From: an uncultured Kordia sp.
GTDB lineage: Bacteria; Bacteroidota; Bacteroidia; Flavobacteriales; Flavobacteriaceae
NCBI RefSeq assembly: GCF_947489565.1
Contig: NZ_CANLEA010000007.1
Span: forward strand, 62,001-126,000
Length of the DNA stretch: 64,000 bases
Direction: 5' to 3'
In this document: in pieces, positions 52,799 through 63,065 of the stretch
Layout of the letters: the number at the start of each line of letters is the position of its first letter
Numbering within the stretch: the first letter of the stretch is position 1
The notes under the pieces: generated by a model
What the model saw: the letters and a program-made list of their open reading frames with translations, nothing else
Database searches by the model: none
Told to the model about the DNA's origin: nothing
Program-made: the position numbers and the translations under genes

Positions 52799-54016
52799 AT
52801 GAAAATTGCTAAACAGATATTTTTAATATCCATTAACACCCTTATTTTACTCTTTATATCTTCCTGTTCAAAAGAAGAAACTGAAATAGAAATTGAGTCC
52901 TATTTTGAAATTACCGAAACTCAATTATTTTCTCCACCTGAAGAAACTGAATTTGAAATTGATATTTCTACCAATACTGATTGGAAGATAATATCAAATC
53001 CTGACTGGCTAGAAGTCGTAAAAGAAGTTGATTATAATATCAATAGACTACACATCACAGTTTTTGAAAATGAAGATTATTCTTCACGAGAAGGGAAGAT
53101 CAAAATTAAAACGACGGGAGATATTTATGAAGTTGAAGTTCGTCAAGGAGCGTTTTATGAAGACTTTCGTAAAGGCTATATAAATTATGATCCTGTAGGT
53201 TATCAGGGCAATGCTGTTTTTACCGTATTTACACAAAGTGAAGCAAAACCTGATTATTATTGGGGTTTTACCATTAGACATGAACAAAATTTGTCTGATG
53301 ATGTATATGTTGATCAATTCAGAATTACCTATTGTGAAGAATTTAGGTACAATGGAGAGGAAATGATTCCAACAGAAATTACCTTACTGCATTTTGGCGA
53401 ATCGGAGTTTACATATAGAAAAAATGGTGCTTCAAACTTTACAGGAGGTTTTCATGGAAATGAAACATTAGAAGAAATAGAATTCTTTATTGACAATACA
53501 GTAATGACCGATCTATCTACTGCTTTTGCTATGAAACCGTGTGAAGAATTTTCATATAAACAAAAAAGCATGATGCATAAAGATGACATGTCTCATGGAG
53601 AAGAAGCAGAGCACATAAAACAAACAACGATAAAAGACGGCGGTTATACTACAAAAAATACCTTAATAGGAAAGGAAAATATTTCCTTGAGTACTTGTTA
53701 TGGTTCTTTAGTGTCGGTAAGTATTGATATTGGCCAAAATGGATATACGGACAACTTCGATGAATCTGTTACATTCAATCAAAATGGCGATCGAAAAATG
53801 GAAGAAGTCAACAATAAAATTTTCTTATGGAGTGAAACCAATCAACTTTCTACAAAAATAGAAAGTATCTTTAGTATCAATGACAATTCTTCAAAGCAAT
53901 ATATATGGGATACTCAATATTACAGTAAGTATTACAGATACCTTCAAAATGTAGACCTTGCCATTGGAGAAACTTGGGATTTTGAGACAAAGGTTACCTT
54001 TAATAAAATGAGATAA
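52799..54016 (+). CDS. BACON-domain lipoprotein
   Basis: 405 residues with signal MKIAKQIFLISINTLILLFI then SSC. An N-terminal BACON-like beta domain (about 30-118) has FEIDISTNTDWKIISNPDWL and EVEVRQGAF, the typical start and end of that fold. The rest is a beta-rich domain unlike anything I recognise, with GGFHGNETLEEIEFF and IGETWDFETKVTF. BACON domains often bind glycans in Bacteroidota surface proteins. Followed by a strong terminator. Confidence 0.82.
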   Translation: MKIAKQIFLISINTLILLFISSCSKEETEIEIESYFEITETQLFSPPEETEFEIDISTNTDWKIISNPDWLEVVKEVDYNINRLHITVFENEDYSSREGKIKIKTTGDIYEVEVRQGAFYEDFRKGYINYDPVGYQGNAVFTVFTQSEAKPDYYWGFTIRHEQNLSDDVYVDQFRITYCEEFRYNGEEMIPTEITLLHFGESEFTYRKNGASNFTGGFHGNETLEEIEFFIDNTVMTDLSTAFAMKPCEEFSYKQKSMMHKDDMSHGEEAEHIKQTTIKDGGYTTKNTLIGKENISLSTCYGSLVSVSIDIGQNGYTDNFDESVTFNQNGDRKMEEVNNKIFLWSETNQLSTKIESIFSINDNSSKQYIWDTQYYSKYYRYLQNVDLAIGETWDFETKVTFNKMR

Positions 54017-54017
54017 A

Positions 54018-54054
54018 TAAAAAACCGCCTTACTTTAAAATAAGGCGGTTTTTC
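54018..54054. terminator. bidirectional terminator
   Basis: AACCGCCTTA and TAAGGCGGTT perfect arms, with A-run before and T-run after. It serves the lipoprotein gene (plus) and the LysM gene (minus). Confidence 0.9.
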
Positions 54055-54070
54055 CGATTTTTTTATTTCT

Positions 54071-54454
54071 TTATGATAAATGTGGAATTATCAATTCTTG
54101 TCCTGGATGAATTACATCTGGATTTTCAAGAATATCTCCATTTGCTTTAAAGATAGCATGGTATTCACCAGCTTTTCCATAATACTGCTTTGCAATCTTA
54201 CCTAACGTGTCTCCACTTGCTACTGTGTGGCGGTGAAAAACAGTTTCATCAGCTACTTCAATATTAGCTTCAATGTCTTGTGGAAGTTCTCCTCCAAGTT
54301 CTTTAATTTTATCCCACATCAAGTTTTTTTCATACTGCGTACCAGCTGTACCACTTACTTTTAATACACCATCTGCTTCTTCTACATTTCCGTTTTGAAT
54401 ATTTAACTCTTGTCCAAGATCTAGAACTCCTTGATATTTCGCTTTTACACTCAT
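54071..54454 (-). CDS. LysM-domain protein (YgaU/Kbp-like)
   Basis: 127 residues. The N-terminal 70 residues resemble a BON-type domain (GVLKVSGTAGTQYEKNLMWD). The C-terminal LysM domain begins HTVASGDTLGKIAKQYYGKA and ends HPGQELIIP. There is no signal peptide, so it is probably cytoplasmic, like E. coli Kbp (YgaU), a K+-binding protein of this architecture. K+ binding here is not shown by sequence. Confidence 0.88.
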   Translation of the reverse strand: MSVKAKYQGVLDLGQELNIQNGNVEEADGVLKVSGTAGTQYEKNLMWDKIKELGGELPQDIEANIEVADETVFHRHTVASGDTLGKIAKQYYGKAGEYHAIFKANGDILENPDVIHPGQELIIPHLS

Positions 54455-54600
54455 TCTTTTGTTATTTTAATTATTAATATCATAAATATAAAGCAAAAAA
54501 ATAAATTTCGTGTTATGACAGTGTTACAATCTTTTTTTTCGATAAAAATCATATTTCATAGCTAAATTGAAAAAAACGCTTCTGTTTGAAGTACTATTTG

Positions 54601-54631
54601 TTTGTAAATCAAAATAATAATCATACTTTTG
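54601..54631 (+). promoter_or_regulatory. rpsA promoter (Bacteroidota consensus)
   Basis: TTTG (54601-54604), exact 19-base spacer, and TACTTTTG (54624-54631): a textbook TTTG-N19-TAnnTTTG. A leader of about 90 bases follows before the ATG at 54727. Confidence 0.85.
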
Positions 54632-54726
54632 CACTCCTTTTTAGCATGATGGAGAATCGGAAAAGGGACAAAGAAAATTTTAAGAAACATAACAATCTAC
54701 TGCTTTTACATGCAAAGAATCTCTAA

Positions 54727-56532
54727 ATGAGCAGTATACAAATTTTACATCAGCAAATGGCTGAAGAAAACACAAACACAGACGTTCAGGACGTTAAAAA
54801 TCCTGAAGAATTTCTAGCAAACTTTAACTGGCACAATTACGAAGAAGGAATTGACCAAGTAGAAGACGAAAAGTTAGAAGAGTTCGAAAAATTAGTAGCG
54901 GCAAATTTCGTTGATACAGATGATGACGCTGTAGTAGATGGAACTGTAGTAAGAATGACTGACAGAGAAGCGATTATTGATATCAATGCTAAATCTGAAG
55001 GAGTAATTTCTTTAAACGAATTTCGTTACAATCCAGACTTAAAAGTAGGAGACAAAGTAGAAGTATTAATTGACGTTCGTGAAGACAGAACAGGACAGTT
55101 AGTGTTATCTCACAGAAAAGCGAGAACAATCAAAGCATGGGATCGTGTAAACGCTGCGCATGACAAAGGTGAAATCGTTAATGGTTTTGTAAAATGCAGA
55201 ACTAAAGGAGGTATGATTGTAGACGTATTCGGAATTGAAGCGTTCTTACCAGGATCTCAAATTGACGTGAAGCCAATTAGAGATTACGATCAGTATGTGA
55301 ATAAAACTATGGAATTCAAAGTGGTTAAAATTAACCATGAATTCAAAAACGTGGTTGTATCTCACAAAGCACTTATTGAAGCAGATATTGAATTACAGAA
55401 GAAAGAAATTATTGGTCAATTAGAAAAAGGTCAAGTACTAGAAGGAATTGTGAAAAACATTACTTCTTACGGTGTATTTATTGATCTTGGAGGAGTTGAC
55501 GGATTAATCCACATTACAGATCTTTCTTGGTCTCGTATCAACCATCCAAATGAGGTTGTTGAATTAGACCAGAAATTAAATGTTGTAATCCTTGACTTTG
55601 ATGATAACAAATCAAGAATCCAATTAGGATTAAAGCAATTAAGCGCTCATCCATGGGAAGCTTTAGATTCTGAATTAAAAATCGGAGATAAAGTAAAAGG
55701 AAAAGTTGTTGTTATTGCTGATTACGGTGCATTTATCGAAGTAGCAGAAGGTGTTGAAGGATTAATTCACGTTTCTGAAATGTCTTGGTCTACACACTTA
55801 CGCTCTGCACAAGATTTCGTAAAAGTTGGAGATGAAGTAGAAGCGGTAATCTTAACATTAGATAGAGAAGATCGTAAAATGTCTCTTGGTATCAAGCAAA
55901 TGACGCCAGATCCATGGACTGATATTACTACAAAATATCCTGTAGGTTCTAAGCACACAGGAACTGTACGTAACTTCACTAACTTTGGTGTATTCGTAGA
56001 ATTAGAAGAAGGAATTGACGGATTGATTTATATCTCTGATTTATCTTGGACTAAGAAAGTGAAGCATCCATCTGAGTTTGTTACTGTTGGTGACAAATTA
56101 GAAGTACTTGTATTAGAATTAGACGTAGAAGGACGTAAATTAAGTTTAGGTCACAAACAAACTACTGAAAATCCTTGGGATAAGTACGAAGATGAGTTTG
56201 GTGTTGGAACAACGCACACAGCGGAAATCTCTGACACTAATGATAAAGGAGCTACCGTAGCATTAAATGAAGATGTAGTAGCATTCATTCCTTCTCGTCA
56301 CTTAGAAAAAGAAGACGGAAAGAAATTGAAGAAAGGTGATACTGCTGAGTTCAAAGTAATTGAGTTCAATAAAGAATTCAAAAGAGTAGTAGCTTCTCAC
56401 ACTGCAATCTTTAGAGAAGAAGAGCAACGTAATGTTCAAGCTGCTGCTAAGAAGCAACAAGCTAACGAGAGAACAACTCTTGGAGACTTAAATGCTTTAC
56501 AGCAATTAAAAGACAAAATGGAAGGAAAATAA
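54727..56532 (+). CDS. rpsA: 30S ribosomal protein S1
   Basis: Large RNA-binding ribosomal protein that helps mRNA loading in the absence of strong Shine-Dalgarno sequences. 601 residues with successive S1 (OB-fold) repeats: VDGTVVRMTDREAIIDINAK, VLEGIVKNITSYGVFIDLGG, VKGKVVVIADYGAFIEVAEG and HTGTVRNFTNFGVFVELEEG are the clear central ones. It ends with a Gln/Lys-rich tail (QLKDKMEGK). The cmk gene lies about 2 kb upstream with two other genes in between. Confidence 0.97.
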   Translation: MSSIQILHQQMAEENTNTDVQDVKNPEEFLANFNWHNYEEGIDQVEDEKLEEFEKLVAANFVDTDDDAVVDGTVVRMTDREAIIDINAKSEGVISLNEFRYNPDLKVGDKVEVLIDVREDRTGQLVLSHRKARTIKAWDRVNAAHDKGEIVNGFVKCRTKGGMIVDVFGIEAFLPGSQIDVKPIRDYDQYVNKTMEFKVVKINHEFKNVVVSHKALIEADIELQKKEIIGQLEKGQVLEGIVKNITSYGVFIDLGGVDGLIHITDLSWSRINHPNEVVELDQKLNVVILDFDDNKSRIQLGLKQLSAHPWEALDSELKIGDKVKGKVVVIADYGAFIEVAEGVEGLIHVSEMSWSTHLRSAQDFVKVGDEVEAVILTLDREDRKMSLGIKQMTPDPWTDITTKYPVGSKHTGTVRNFTNFGVFVELEEGIDGLIYISDLSWTKKVKHPSEFVTVGDKLEVLVLELDVEGRKLSLGHKQTTENPWDKYEDEFGVGTTHTAEISDTNDKGATVALNEDVVAFIPSRHLEKEDGKKLKKGDTAEFKVIEFNKEFKRVVASHTAIFREEEQRNVQAAAKKQQANERTTLGDLNALQQLKDKMEGK

Positions 56533-56554
56533 TTCTGAACATTTTATCATATAT

Positions 56555-56588
56555 CAAAAAGCCGTTTCAATTTGAAACGGCTTTTTTT
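56555..56588. terminator. bidirectional terminator after rpsA
   Basis: AAAAAGCCGTTTCAA and TTGAAACGGCTTTTT pair almost perfectly around a tight loop. A very similar stem (ATCCGTTTCAA...) ends the gene at 60306. Confidence 0.9.
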
Positions 56589-56613
56589 GTACTTAGTTTT
56601 TTTTGATTGAGAA

Positions 56614-59600
56614 TTATTTCACGATCATTTTTATGGTTTCTTGTTTGTGATTTTCATCATAGATTTTGACAAAGTAAATTCCAGGATTCAGTTTATATGT
56701 ATCAAAAGAAATACTCGTGCTTTGAACGTTTGTCATTTCTAATACGGTTTTTCCGTAAAAATCTCTAACAATAACATTTTCAATATGTGTACTTTTATCT
56801 TTCGCAGATAATGTAGTATTACTAGAAACAGGATTCGGATACAATGTAAATTTATACTGATTGAAGAAAGGTGTTTCAGTACTTGTTTGACTTCTGTCAA
56901 AAATACTACTTCCGCCTTCATCTCGCAATCTCGCTACAAAAGCATCATGAAAATTACTATAACTTTCTCTGTAAGAAGTGTCAAAATTTGTATCCGTATT
57001 ATATGTTCCAGCGACCATAATATGATTCTGAACACCTAAACAAATGCTAAATACTCTTTTGTCAGTAGCGGTTTCTTGCCAGAACAAACCATTGATATTT
57101 TGTGTATTTCCTAATTTGGCAACAGAACTATTTTGATATGTAAAGAAGTTCTTATTGTTGAAAGCTGCAAAAATACTATTGGTGTTACTGTCGTATACTA
57201 GTTTTGTGGTATAAGTCAAAGGATCATTGATGCGTCCATAAAAATTTACAGGATCCGTAGCTAAGTTAATTCCGTACGTATACACTTCATTATCTCTAGA
57301 TAAATAAATGGTATTATTATCATGCGTAATACTTGAAGTCATTTCGTCTTCATAGATGTTATTTGTAGAAATTTCCAGTTCAGGACCGTCATTAGGATTA
57401 TCATTGATGGCAATTGTAAAATAATCGATACCCACTTCATGTGCTGTGTTTTCTGGGATAAAAACATTTCCGTTCATTTCTCCTGTAACATATAAGGAAT
57501 TGGTACTTTCTATATATGCAATATCATGAATACGATAAAAATGATTGTTGGCATTACTTGGCGACAAAGCTTCAAATTCAACACTATGTATATAATTAAA
57601 ATTTTGGTCAAACTTAAATACTTTGGTTTCATACCTTCTAATTAATCCAGCACCAACATTTACAAAGTAGTCTCCATTATTTGGGAAATTTTGGGTGAAT
57701 AATGATGTTAAAAATATATTTCCTGTAGAAGTGTCAATATCAATATTCGCTTCATTATATCCGTACTTATAACTGTCAATTTGAGTACCATTCAAATTAT
57801 ATTTAAGTATATATCCATTACTAGTAGTTATGAAAATATGGTTGTTAAAGTATTTTACTTTTTTACCATTTCCAATAGTATTCGTCAGATATCTTGTCCA
57901 AAGCAAGTTTCCATCCATATCAAATTTCATAATATAATTGCTGCTAGTAGCTGTAAAATTAGGATCTTCAAAAGAAGTATCTCCATTGGCTAGCAATCCA
58001 ACCACATACGTATTTCCAAGATCATCTTGTTCAAGATCATACGGATATCTTTTCACTGTAGTTTTAGCTCCAAAAGTTCTTGGCCATAACTTGTTAGGTA
58101 AATTGAGACAAAATTGAGCACAACTTTCAATAGTCTGACACGCAAGTTTTGTAATTGACGTACAGTTTTGACCTTCTGCAGGAAGTACGTCGTCTCTAAA
58201 ATTAACTCTAAAAGTATAGCATCTTTGTTCTTGATACGCTAAATCATCTACTTGAATTTCAAAACTGTTGTTTACAATAGATGCAGAAAAATTAACTGGA
58301 TTGAATGAAGTCATATCAAAGAATTGTGGATCTAAAGTATCTTCAATCGTTGTGCTGATTGGGCAACTATCTACTTCATCATTTCTAACACAAATATTAA
58401 ATGTGATTTGATCGCCTGGATCAAAACGCGGACATTTTGGAGATATCGTTCGAACGGTTTTGCTCAAATAAATATCTGGGCAGCGAACCGTAGTACAACA
58501 AACTTCTACAATAATATTGAAATTAATAACAGTATAACAACCATTTGGTCCTGTAAGTCTAGCATAAATTGTTTGCTGATCAGAAGTTGTATTTTCATAA
58601 TTACCAGGACTTGCAATACTGCCAACATTAGCGTTAGCATCGGCTAAACTTGTATGAAAACTAACGGTAGCATCTGTTTGACCATTTTGAATAATTGTAG
58701 AAACGGAAGTCAAATCAAAAATACCAAAACCATCATTAGGTGTTTCATCGCATATAGTAATATCATCAGGAATTTGTGCCACAGGAGCAGCTGAAATCGT
58801 TACTGTAATTGTATCTTCATACGAGCAACCATTTGCAGTCACCAAAATACGGTACTCGCCACTTTCAGTTACCGTATAAGTATTTTGTGTTGCTCCAGAA
58901 ATGTTCACAAAGTTCCCATTCGTTAATTTTTGCCATTGATAGGTAGCATTTGGAATTGCTGGGACTCCAATTTCACTACTTTCCCCAACACAAGCTACAA
59001 TATCTGGACCTAATTCAATACCCACATTAAATGAACCATTTTCTATAAGAATTGCAGAATCATACGTAGCATCTCCTTCATCAGCAATTGCTATCGTGAT
59101 TCTATATTGTTGATTTGGTATTACATCACCAAAAGCAGTAAAATCGTGAGTTTGCCCGTTAAAGGATGTTGGTGATTGAGCGGCAGGAATCGTTAATACA
59201 CTATCTGGATTTGGATTGATTACGTAATTATAATTCGAGAAAAACGGTTCATTAACAGCTACACATTGTACGCCTCCAGTTCCGTCATCAAAATATATAG
59301 TAGGTCTAATACTCGTTACTTGAATAGGTGTATTTGAGTTTGGAACTACGGCTAAATTTTGAACTGTTCCATTAGATAAATCTTCTAAAACAAACACAAA
59401 TAAATCAGCGAAATTACATTCATACTGTTGATTGTATTCTTCTGAAAGTAACATAAAATCAAAAGAAATATGATTGGCAATCGGTGTAAAATTAAAAGAA
59501 ATCGTAGTTCCGTTTCTATAATTACTACCTGGTTCTCCAAACTGAGTAATGAATGGATCTGCATATGATGCCCAAGCACCAGCGTTTCCATTTGATGAAG

Positions 59601-60093
59601 GATTATCAGGATCATTAGGACCTTGCACTTGATTTATAAACCCAGTAGATAAAATCATTCCGCTGTTAAAAGGTATGTTAGAAGAGCCATTTGTAAAACT
59701 TCCCAAACTTTCAGGCAAGCTCCCAAACTGAGAATCACCACTTGATGTTGATTCGATGTTTGTAAATGTAGCACAACTATTTGTGAATAATTGTTGCACC
59801 AACAAAGCAGGTCCTAAAACACCATCGCCTACAGGAGTCGCAATGAATCCACCACGGTTTGCGTTTTTTTCTTGAGAGAATAAATGTTTGTTTTTTTGTT
59901 GAAATTCTAGCTTCAACTTTGACTTTAACCCAGAAACTTCACGATTGTTTAATTTTGAAATGTCATAGTTAACGATTTCAGTTTCAACATACGCATTAGT
60001 CATTTTTTGAAGCTGTTCTCTGTTTTGAGCTGTCACAGATAACATGCCAGTAAATAACAGTACGATTAGAAATAAATATTTTTTTTTCATCAT
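56614..60093 (-). CDS. secreted surface protein: choice-of-anchor L domain and type IX sorting signal
   Basis: 1159 residues. Signal peptide MMKKKYLFLIVLLFTGMLSV then TAQ. Residues about 100-350 are the choice-of-anchor L domain (FTNIESTSSGDSQFGSLPES; later FNFTPIANHISFDFMLLSEE). An Ig/PKD-like domain follows (GVPAIPNATYQWQKLTNGNF), then a Cys-containing cell-surface domain (VCCTTVRCPDIYLSKTVR) and a beta-propeller-like part with repeated K-F-D strands. The end (FTLYPNPVSSNTTLS ... KIYDENHKQETIKMIVK) is a T9SS type A sorting domain, so it is exported through the system that includes porQ. Confidence 0.92.
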   Translation of the reverse strand: MMKKKYLFLIVLLFTGMLSVTAQNREQLQKMTNAYVETEIVNYDISKLNNREVSGLKSKLKLEFQQKNKHLFSQEKNANRGGFIATPVGDGVLGPALLVQQLFTNSCATFTNIESTSSGDSQFGSLPESLGSFTNGSSNIPFNSGMILSTGFINQVQGPNDPDNPSSNGNAGAWASYADPFITQFGEPGSNYRNGTTISFNFTPIANHISFDFMLLSEEYNQQYECNFADLFVFVLEDLSNGTVQNLAVVPNSNTPIQVTSIRPTIYFDDGTGGVQCVAVNEPFFSNYNYVINPNPDSVLTIPAAQSPTSFNGQTHDFTAFGDVIPNQQYRITIAIADEGDATYDSAILIENGSFNVGIELGPDIVACVGESSEIGVPAIPNATYQWQKLTNGNFVNISGATQNTYTVTESGEYRILVTANGCSYEDTITVTISAAPVAQIPDDITICDETPNDGFGIFDLTSVSTIIQNGQTDATVSFHTSLADANANVGSIASPGNYENTTSDQQTIYARLTGPNGCYTVINFNIIVEVCCTTVRCPDIYLSKTVRTISPKCPRFDPGDQITFNICVRNDEVDSCPISTTIEDTLDPQFFDMTSFNPVNFSASIVNNSFEIQVDDLAYQEQRCYTFRVNFRDDVLPAEGQNCTSITKLACQTIESCAQFCLNLPNKLWPRTFGAKTTVKRYPYDLEQDDLGNTYVVGLLANGDTSFEDPNFTATSSNYIMKFDMDGNLLWTRYLTNTIGNGKKVKYFNNHIFITTSNGYILKYNLNGTQIDSYKYGYNEANIDIDTSTGNIFLTSLFTQNFPNNGDYFVNVGAGLIRRYETKVFKFDQNFNYIHSVEFEALSPSNANNHFYRIHDIAYIESTNSLYVTGEMNGNVFIPENTAHEVGIDYFTIAINDNPNDGPELEISTNNIYEDEMTSSITHDNNTIYLSRDNEVYTYGINLATDPVNFYGRINDPLTYTTKLVYDSNTNSIFAAFNNKNFFTYQNSSVAKLGNTQNINGLFWQETATDKRVFSICLGVQNHIMVAGTYNTDTNFDTSYRESYSNFHDAFVARLRDEGGSSIFDRSQTSTETPFFNQYKFTLYPNPVSSNTTLSAKDKSTHIENVIVRDFYGKTVLEMTNVQSTSISFDTYKLNPGIYFVKIYDENHKQETIKMIVK

Positions 60094-60263
60094 ATAAAAA
60101 TTAGAAATGTTAGTATTTATTTTAAATGTACTTACTATAAATGCTGTTTAAAATAGACAATGCTAAACTGCGGAAAGCTTCTTCATATTCGCTTAGAAAT
60201 GTTTCAAATACGATATTTTGAAAATGTCCTTTTGAAGTGTTTTAAGGTGTTTCGTTAGGTTTT

Positions 60264-60303
60264 CAACACAAAAAATCCGTTTCAAATTGAAACGGATCTT
60301 TTG
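60264..60303 (-). terminator. terminator after the TonB-ended gene (minus strand)
   Basis: ATCCGTTTCAA and TTGAAACGGAT perfect arms with a one-base loop. On the minus strand a T-run follows. Confidence 0.8.
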
Positions 60304-60305
60304 TT

Positions 60306-63065
60306 TTAATTACTTACTTGAAAGATAATTGGTAACATGTATTTGACATTGATGTTTTTTCCTTTTTGTTTTGCAGGGATCATTTTAGGAATCAACTCTA
60401 AAACGCGTTGTATTTCCGCTGCTGCTTCAGGATGATTTGCCCGAATTCTAATATTTGTAACGACTCCTGATGTGTCTATTACAAATGATGAGAGAATTTT
60501 AAATTTTCCACTGGTTTTTTGATGTTTTGAAAGAATGCTTACATCCGTTTGACGATTGACAAGTTTCTGAATCTTATCACTCATACATTTTTTACGTTCA
60601 ACTTTGGTTTCTAAAGTTTCGCAACCCGGATAAATAGGTACTTGCTCAACAAGTTCAAAAGGAATTGTTGTATCATCTGGTTCATCAGCTAGTATAACTT
60701 CAACAGGTTCTGCCAAAATCGCTTTTTTTGTAAATAATGTACTGACTTTAGTTTGCTGACATGGAAAAACAACAGCTTCAATCTCTTTTTTAAGTTGTAC
60801 AATTTCACGATACTTTTTGATGGTTTGCTTGTTTTCTTGTTGATGATAATGATAGAAAATTTCGGTTTCTAGAGAACTTTGTTCAGTATTGATCTTCGCA
60901 AGTTTCTCCCGTAATTTTTCCGTAGTAATTTGACGAAGTTGAATCTTATCAGAAGCATTTTGGACAGTTTTTTCAAAATAGAAAGGAACCGAATTCAAAT
61001 ATCCAATACAATGCACACGATAACTTAGTAAATCATTTACGCTGTATGTAAAGCGATCATTATTGGCTTCCAATCGAATAAAACTATTAAATTCTGCCGG
61101 AACAAGATATACAAACAGGCGCTCAAAACGTTGGGAGTTTTCAATAGTTACTTCATAATTAGAATAGCTAATTGTGGTACTTTTGGATTTGTTTTTAACG
61201 GTGACAGTTTTTCTGTTTTTAAGACTTGGAATGATGTCTTCTGAAATAATTCGGTCAATATTTTTCCAGCCTGTCGTTCGAATGGGCGCTCTATAACGAC
61301 GTTTTTTTCTTTCTTTTTTAATGATTTTTGATACAGAAACTTGCTCAACATTACGAACACGAGTTACTGTATTTCTAGTAGAAACAGCACTTCGATTTAT
61401 TGGAGTTTGATTGAATATACGTGGTAAATTCGTATTTAATTCTTTGGCAACTTTTTTTGTAGTGATCGCTAATTCTTGTTGATAATAATTATCTAATTGC
61501 TGTTTTGAAAATGCTTGATATTTTGTATCAACAGCTAAGATAGAATCCATAGTGTGTTGTGTTTTTTCCAATGCCAAACGATATACTTGTTGCTGTGCTA
61601 TATAATATTGATTCAATTTAGAAATATCGGTATCTAGCGTTGCAACATTTGTTAAATTTTGTGCAGCGAAAAAGTTAAATTGTTCGCGAATTGAAGCATT
61701 GTGTATGGTGGCTGCAACCATTTTATCTACTTCATATAAATTGTAATTAAGATTTTGGGCATACAGATTAAAAATAGTATTTGCTTCTTTACAATTTTGA
61801 TGAATCACTGCCAAACGTTCCTCAAAAGCTTTGGTAGCTATAAATGTATTTTGGTAGCGTTCATTCCAAATAGTTTTCACTTTTAAGGGATCTAAACCTA
61901 AAAGTGTTTCTTTAGTTTTAGTCGTTTTACGAACAGAATCATAAGTTTGTCTGATCGTATCCTTAGGAATATCATTTCTTCGTCTTCTTCGATTTTTTCC
62001 TCTTTTTTCCTCTTTAAAAATACGATCTAGAATATAATTCTTTGTTTTGACAGTATCTTTCATTTTTCCAAAGGAATAATACAAACTATCCGTAAATTTC
62101 TTATTGCTAGTATCATATCCTTTCTCGGCAAGCGTTTCCAAATATGCTGGTGGATAAAAATTTAAACTAGCAATATCTTCCGGAATCAATGCGACGTTCA
62201 ATGGTTTTGGATTCACCCAATCGATAGTTCCGTCAGGAGCAGTTTCGCCATCAAACAATTGCATACCTTCTTTATAATCTTGTGTCGGAATATCTGCGGT
62301 AATTTCCTTTTCTGGATGAATTTGTAATTTTTCGCCATCTTTCAAAGCTTTCAAGAAAAACATACCGCCAGTTTCCAAAGGTTTTTCATTGTGAAGTGTT
62401 CCCAAGCCAGCAAACATAATCGCTTCTGAGGTAACTGCTTCTTTGATTTCCAACGTAATATTTTCTGTAACTACATTCTGATCTGCATCCACAAAAGCAT
62501 TCTCAGGAATTAAAAACACAATTCCGTGCTGTGTTTCTATAATCGTATCTTTTTTAGAGGAAATGGTGAAAATTTCGGAAGGAATCAGCTCCAAAGGATC
62601 GTTTTTAAAATTTGCTGCAATAAGTGAAGTCTTTAACGGTGTCACTTTTGGAGTTTTCTTTTTTACAATCGTATCAGGAACTATTACAACTTCTCTTACG
62701 ACGTCAACTTTTTTGTTTTGTTGTATGGTTTGTTCAACTTTCGTTGGAATGGTCTCAGCTTCTATTGAACTTTCTGCGGAAGCATTCACAAAATACCAAG
62801 TCACAAGTGCGAGTATAATTGGAAGAAGAATCAGTCCAATCCCTTTTATAAGTTTCCAAAATTGATAGGTTTGCTGTGCGTTTTGAATACTTTGTTGTAC
62901 TGAAATATGTTCCAAACCTTGTATCAGTTGTTCTTGTAACGTTACCTCATTTTTAAAATTGGGATCAGTTGCCATGCGTGCTTCAAATTGGTTGGTTTCT
63001 GCGTCAGAAAGTACATTTAGTAAGTACTTTTCTATCAATGCAATCGTTTCTAATTCTGCTCTCAT
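60306..63065 (-). CDS. anti-sigma-like membrane protein with TonB C-terminal domain, 919 aa
   Basis: The N-terminus (about 1-70) resembles cytoplasmic anti-sigma domains (IEKYLLNVLSDAETNQFEAR). One membrane segment lies at about 73-92 (KGIGLILLPIILALVTWYFV). A long periplasmic part includes a FxxENAFVD / AVTSEAIMFAGLGTLHNEKP region and a basic RGKNRRRRRNDIP stretch. Residues about 830-919 (VPIYPGCETLETKVERKKCM ... IIFQVS) form a TonB-like C-terminal domain. The ATG overlaps the sigma gene's stop (ATGA), so sigma and regulator are made together. Confidence 0.82.
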   Translation of the reverse strand: MRAELETIALIEKYLLNVLSDAETNQFEARMATDPNFKNEVTLQEQLIQGLEHISVQQSIQNAQQTYQFWKLIKGIGLILLPIILALVTWYFVNASAESSIEAETIPTKVEQTIQQNKKVDVVREVVIVPDTIVKKKTPKVTPLKTSLIAANFKNDPLELIPSEIFTISSKKDTIIETQHGIVFLIPENAFVDADQNVVTENITLEIKEAVTSEAIMFAGLGTLHNEKPLETGGMFFLKALKDGEKLQIHPEKEITADIPTQDYKEGMQLFDGETAPDGTIDWVNPKPLNVALIPEDIASLNFYPPAYLETLAEKGYDTSNKKFTDSLYYSFGKMKDTVKTKNYILDRIFKEEKRGKNRRRRRNDIPKDTIRQTYDSVRKTTKTKETLLGLDPLKVKTIWNERYQNTFIATKAFEERLAVIHQNCKEANTIFNLYAQNLNYNLYEVDKMVAATIHNASIREQFNFFAAQNLTNVATLDTDISKLNQYYIAQQQVYRLALEKTQHTMDSILAVDTKYQAFSKQQLDNYYQQELAITTKKVAKELNTNLPRIFNQTPINRSAVSTRNTVTRVRNVEQVSVSKIIKKERKKRRYRAPIRTTGWKNIDRIISEDIIPSLKNRKTVTVKNKSKSTTISYSNYEVTIENSQRFERLFVYLVPAEFNSFIRLEANNDRFTYSVNDLLSYRVHCIGYLNSVPFYFEKTVQNASDKIQLRQITTEKLREKLAKINTEQSSLETEIFYHYHQQENKQTIKKYREIVQLKKEIEAVVFPCQQTKVSTLFTKKAILAEPVEVILADEPDDTTIPFELVEQVPIYPGCETLETKVERKKCMSDKIQKLVNRQTDVSILSKHQKTSGKFKILSSFVIDTSGVVTNIRIRANHPEAAAEIQRVLELIPKMIPAKQKGKNINVKYMLPIIFQVSN

